From: Maribacter algarum (ex Zhang et al. 2020)
GTDB taxonomy: Bacteria > Bacteroidota > Bacteroidia > Flavobacteriales > Flavobacteriaceae
Assembly (NCBI RefSeq): GCF_005885635.1
Contig: NZ_VATY01000001.1
Coordinates: 186,001 to 250,000 of the forward strand
Reading direction: 5' to 3'
Length of the DNA stretch: 64,000 nucleotides
Shown here: positions 62,012 to 64,000 of the stretch, piece after piece
Layout: each line of letters opens with the position of its first letter
Position numbering within the stretch: the stretch's first letter is position 1
Made by a program: the position numbers and the translations under genes
Notes under the pieces: generated by a model
Seen by the model: only the letters and a program-made list of their open reading frames with translations
The model's database searches: none
Told to the model about the DNA's origin: nothing

Positions 62012-62644
62012 TTATAAATCAAGCACTTTAATGTGATTCCGATGCATTTCGATTTTACCCTCTTTTTCCAATTTTTTAAGTAAGCGTGAAATCACTACCC
62101 GAGAAGTATGAAGGTCGTAAGCTATGTCTTGATGTGTGGTATGAATGCTATCATCGTGAGTGACTTTGGCCTTGTCTTGTAAGTGTTTTAGTAGACGTTC
62201 ATCCATGCGAAGAAATGCAAGCGTATCAACTGTCTCTAAAAGCTCCATCATTCTTGTATGGTAACTGTCAACTATAAATTGCTGCCATGAGGGATACTTG
62301 GCCATCCAAACTTCCATTTTTTGGGCGGGAACCATAAGTAGCTCGGTATCACTTTCGGTAACAGCCCGAATTTCACTTTTGGTTTTTCCCATTCCACAAG
62401 AAAAAGTCATGGCACAGGTATCTCCTTTTTCCAAAAAGTAAAGGAGCAATTCATCTCCCTCATTATCTTCTCGAAGAATCTTAATAGCGCCGTTGAGCAA
62501 TAGCGGCATATGCGTTATAGGTTCACCAATATCCATAATGGTCTGACCCTGAGGAATGTTTTTATACATGCCGGTAGCATCTATTTCAGCTAAAAGTTCA
62601 TCCTCAAAAAGATACCCGTACTGTTGTTGTAATTCGGCTCTCAT
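62012..62644 (-). CDS. Crp/Fnr-family transcriptional regulator
   Basis: The 210-residue protein has a cyclic-nucleotide-type sensor domain (IPQGQTIMDIGEPITHMPLL, 34-53, LEKGDTCAMTFSCGM) and a C-terminal winged helix (THQDIAYDLHTSRVVISRLL). Cys77 and Cys83 in CAMTFSCGMG could sense redox state or bind a cofactor. It is 6 nt from the upstream aldose epimerase gene and may be coexpressed with it. Confidence 0.88.
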   Translation of the reverse strand: MRAELQQQYGYLFEDELLAEIDATGMYKNIPQGQTIMDIGEPITHMPLLLNGAIKILREDNEGDELLLYFLEKGDTCAMTFSCGMGKTKSEIRAVTESDTELLMVPAQKMEVWMAKYPSWQQFIVDSYHTRMMELLETVDTLAFLRMDERLLKHLQDKAKVTHDDSIHTTHQDIAYDLHTSRVVISRLLKKLEKEGKIEMHRNHIKVLDL

Positions 62645-62650
62645 AAAATC

Positions 62651-63427
62651 CTAATCGTTTACGGAGATATAAACTTTAAAGGTCTTTGAACTGCTCGGCA
62701 AATACTGAAATCCCTCATGCAGATTTTTTTGTTCTACTTCGTAGGGATAAAAAGTGATTGGTTCAATGCAAATCATATTCGGGACTTCTGTCCACAACAT
62801 AAAGTTACCGAAACCTTCCGTACGAATTTGTAGTTCATTTTTATCTTTTAGAATCACTTCTTCGTAACCAATTACTTTAAAGGCCCGACTTCCAACAGCC
62901 ATTACTTGAGAAAGTGAAATACTGTGCTCTTCTGCAATAACAACAGGGTTTTCAGTAACTAAATTAAAGGCAGGATGATACCCTAACATAAAGGGCGTAT
63001 CCCTTTCACCATAAACCGTAAAAGAAATTTCTAGTCCATTTTCAGTTAGATTAAACTTCTTTTCGAATTCGAAATCATAAGTCCAATATAAAAATGGCTT
63101 ATTCGATTTCTCAGGATGTTTTGAATTCTTAACTGGAGTTCTAGCGGTATAGCTTTTTTTAAAAACTACTTCTGTTTCGGTTTGAGAAATCAGTTCATAC
63201 TCTAGCTCACGAAGTAAGCCATGTTGATCCTGTATAGCGGCATCGCGAGGAGTCTGTACTTGAAAACCTGCCTCAGCGGTTGGCCCGATAATCGGAAACA
63301 TTTCAGTGTCTGAATTACCCCAACCAGGACTGCCTTTTTGATGAATGTATTCATGACCATTCACCTGGTAGCCTACAAGTTCACCCGCGTCAATTCTTAA
63401 TATTTGAGCTCCATGTTCTAGAATCAT
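62651..63427 (-). CDS. Aldose 1-epimerase family protein
   Basis: The 258-residue protein matches the galactose mutarotase fold: VNGHEYIHQKGSPGWGNSDT, EMFPIIGPTAEAG, DQHGLLRELEYEL with the catalytic-type His, and FMLGYHPAFNLVTENP later. It should interconvert sugar anomers. The family is broad, so substrate is not set. It is 6 nt before the Crp/Fnr gene. Confidence 0.85.
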   Translation of the reverse strand: MILEHGAQILRIDAGELVGYQVNGHEYIHQKGSPGWGNSDTEMFPIIGPTAEAGFQVQTPRDAAIQDQHGLLRELEYELISQTETEVVFKKSYTARTPVKNSKHPEKSNKPFLYWTYDFEFEKKFNLTENGLEISFTVYGERDTPFMLGYHPAFNLVTENPVVIAEEHSISLSQVMAVGSRAFKVIGYEEVILKDKNELQIRTEGFGNFMLWTEVPNMICIEPITFYPYEVEQKNLHEGFQYLPSSSKTFKVYISVND

Positions 63428-63436
63428 AGTAAATAG

Positions 63437-64000
63437 TTAAAGTGCAGCTATCGAATCGTCTAACCAGAGTGTCCTAGCGGAAACCCATTGTTTTAAATAG
63501 GTAATCTCCTCTCCGTAATTGTTACCGATAAAATTATTTGGCCAAACGTAACTTCCAAGAATTGGCCAGAGACCAAAATTGGTGGCTACTGCTTTTGAAT
63601 CAGTCAAAGTAGTCACATACGAGTCAACTTTACCAAATATAGCCGCATCTGCTAATGTACTTCCTCTTAATTCATTCCACCTACTTTTCAATTTCGCTAC
63701 AAAAGCGGGGTCCTCCAATAATCTATCCCACCAAAAAGGTATGGCCCAAAAATCGTCAGGACATCTTTCATTGAACTTGTAGGCCCACACATTCGTTTCG
63801 CCTCCACCACAGTAATCCGCATTTCCAAAAGCCAGGTTAAAATCCCATATAGGTCCCATATTCAACTTTCCGTTCTTGTCTTTGTGCATATAGGTGCTGA
63901 TACGATAGCCATCTACATTGTTGGAAATTTCATTAAGAATAAAAAAATCTATAAAACTATCTACATCAATATAATTTGCATAACCAATAGTTGGGTCAGC
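63437..64000 (-). CDS. CotH-kinase domain protein, partial (N-terminus beyond window)
   Basis: The frame is open to the right edge, so the ATG at 63889 is internal. The segment reads IDVDSFIDFFILNEISNNVD, MHKDKNGKLNMGPIWDFNLA then FGNADYCGG, and PFWWDRLLEDPAFVAKLKSR, which is the CotH protein kinase core including the DFNLAFG metal motif. The C-terminus ends with SARTLWLDDSIAAL. Such proteins are often secreted and phosphorylate proteins or bind cell surface material. The upstream part is outside the window. Confidence 0.85.
   Translation of the reverse strand, partial: ADPTIGYANYIDVDSFIDFFILNEISNNVDGYRISTYMHKDKNGKLNMGPIWDFNLAFGNADYCGGGETNVWAYKFNERCPDDFWAIPFWWDRLLEDPAFVAKLKSRWNELRGSTLADAAIFGKVDSYVTTLTDSKAVATNFGLWPILGSYVWPNNFIGNNYGEEITYLKQWVSARTLWLDDSIAAL

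Noticed and set aside
1-64000. CRISPR arrays, tRNA and rRNA genes
   Set aside because: No regularly spaced repeats or RNA gene signatures were seen by reading; a tRNAscan or CRISPR finder run would settle it.

Overview
The window is AT-rich Bacteroidota DNA, most likely from a marine member of the Flavobacteriaceae. Evidence is the many lipoproteins, a fucosidase and two formylglycine sulfatases, DUF6090 and DUF4874-type proteins, and gene spacing without strong Shine-Dalgarno sites. No rRNA, tRNA, CRISPR array or intact transposase was seen. Nearly everything is on the minus strand.

Region 1 (1-23.9 kb) is one contractile injection system (eCIS) operon read right to left. The order is DUF4255 cap or terminator, an unknown 413-aa protein, a sheath with a large helical insertion, two tube proteins, a DUF5908 peptide, a LysM baseplate protein, VgrG-type spike, PAAR tip, gp25 wedge, two very large baseplate J-type proteins, an 818-aa protein at the fibre position, the CIS tape measure, and finally a giant DUF4157 metallopeptidase-like protein with a CHAP-like domain and three about 140-residue repeats that runs off the left edge. 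A PAS-LuxR regulator sits just upstream.

Region 2 (24-41.4 kb) is a dense accessory island of biological-conflict genes. It holds a lipoprotein, a CsgG-like protein and a membrane-anchored TIR protein. Next comes a DUF4062 / MoxR ATPase / 1411-residue partner operon, whose partner spans the inner membrane three times and ends in thrombospondin type 3 repeats and an OmpA peptidoglycan-binding domain. A decayed hydrolase gene follows, then a tight four-gene operon (TIR, pYEATS-TIR, DUF4071-TPR, patatin). Divergent from that operon is a two-gene unit encoding a possible gasdermin-like pore former and a CHAT protease. Four runs of 8-9 G or C lie in the gaps of this island. The most novel candidate is the envelope-tethered MoxR system: the peptidoglycan-binding partner, the membrane TIR protein, the CsgG-like protein and the lipoprotein together look like a device that reads envelope state and acts inside the cell.

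Region 3 (41.9-48.7 kb) encodes a GH29 fucosidase, two lipoprotein sulfatases and a DUF4874/4832 lipoprotein, consistent with use of sulfated fucose-rich algal glycans. Region 4 (48.9-58.8 kb) is ordinary chromosome: a DnaQ-GIY-YIG fusion, three tiny membrane proteins, an MBL-rhodanese protein with a SulP permease, a di-heme peroxidase, an NTF2-like protein, a quinone reductase, an AraC regulator and a DMT exporter. Region 5 (58.9-61.2 kb) is a run of small genes separated by related imperfect palindromes, resembling a cassette array. The right end has a DinB-like protein, a Crp/Fnr regulator, an aldose epimerase and a partial CotH-kinase protein.
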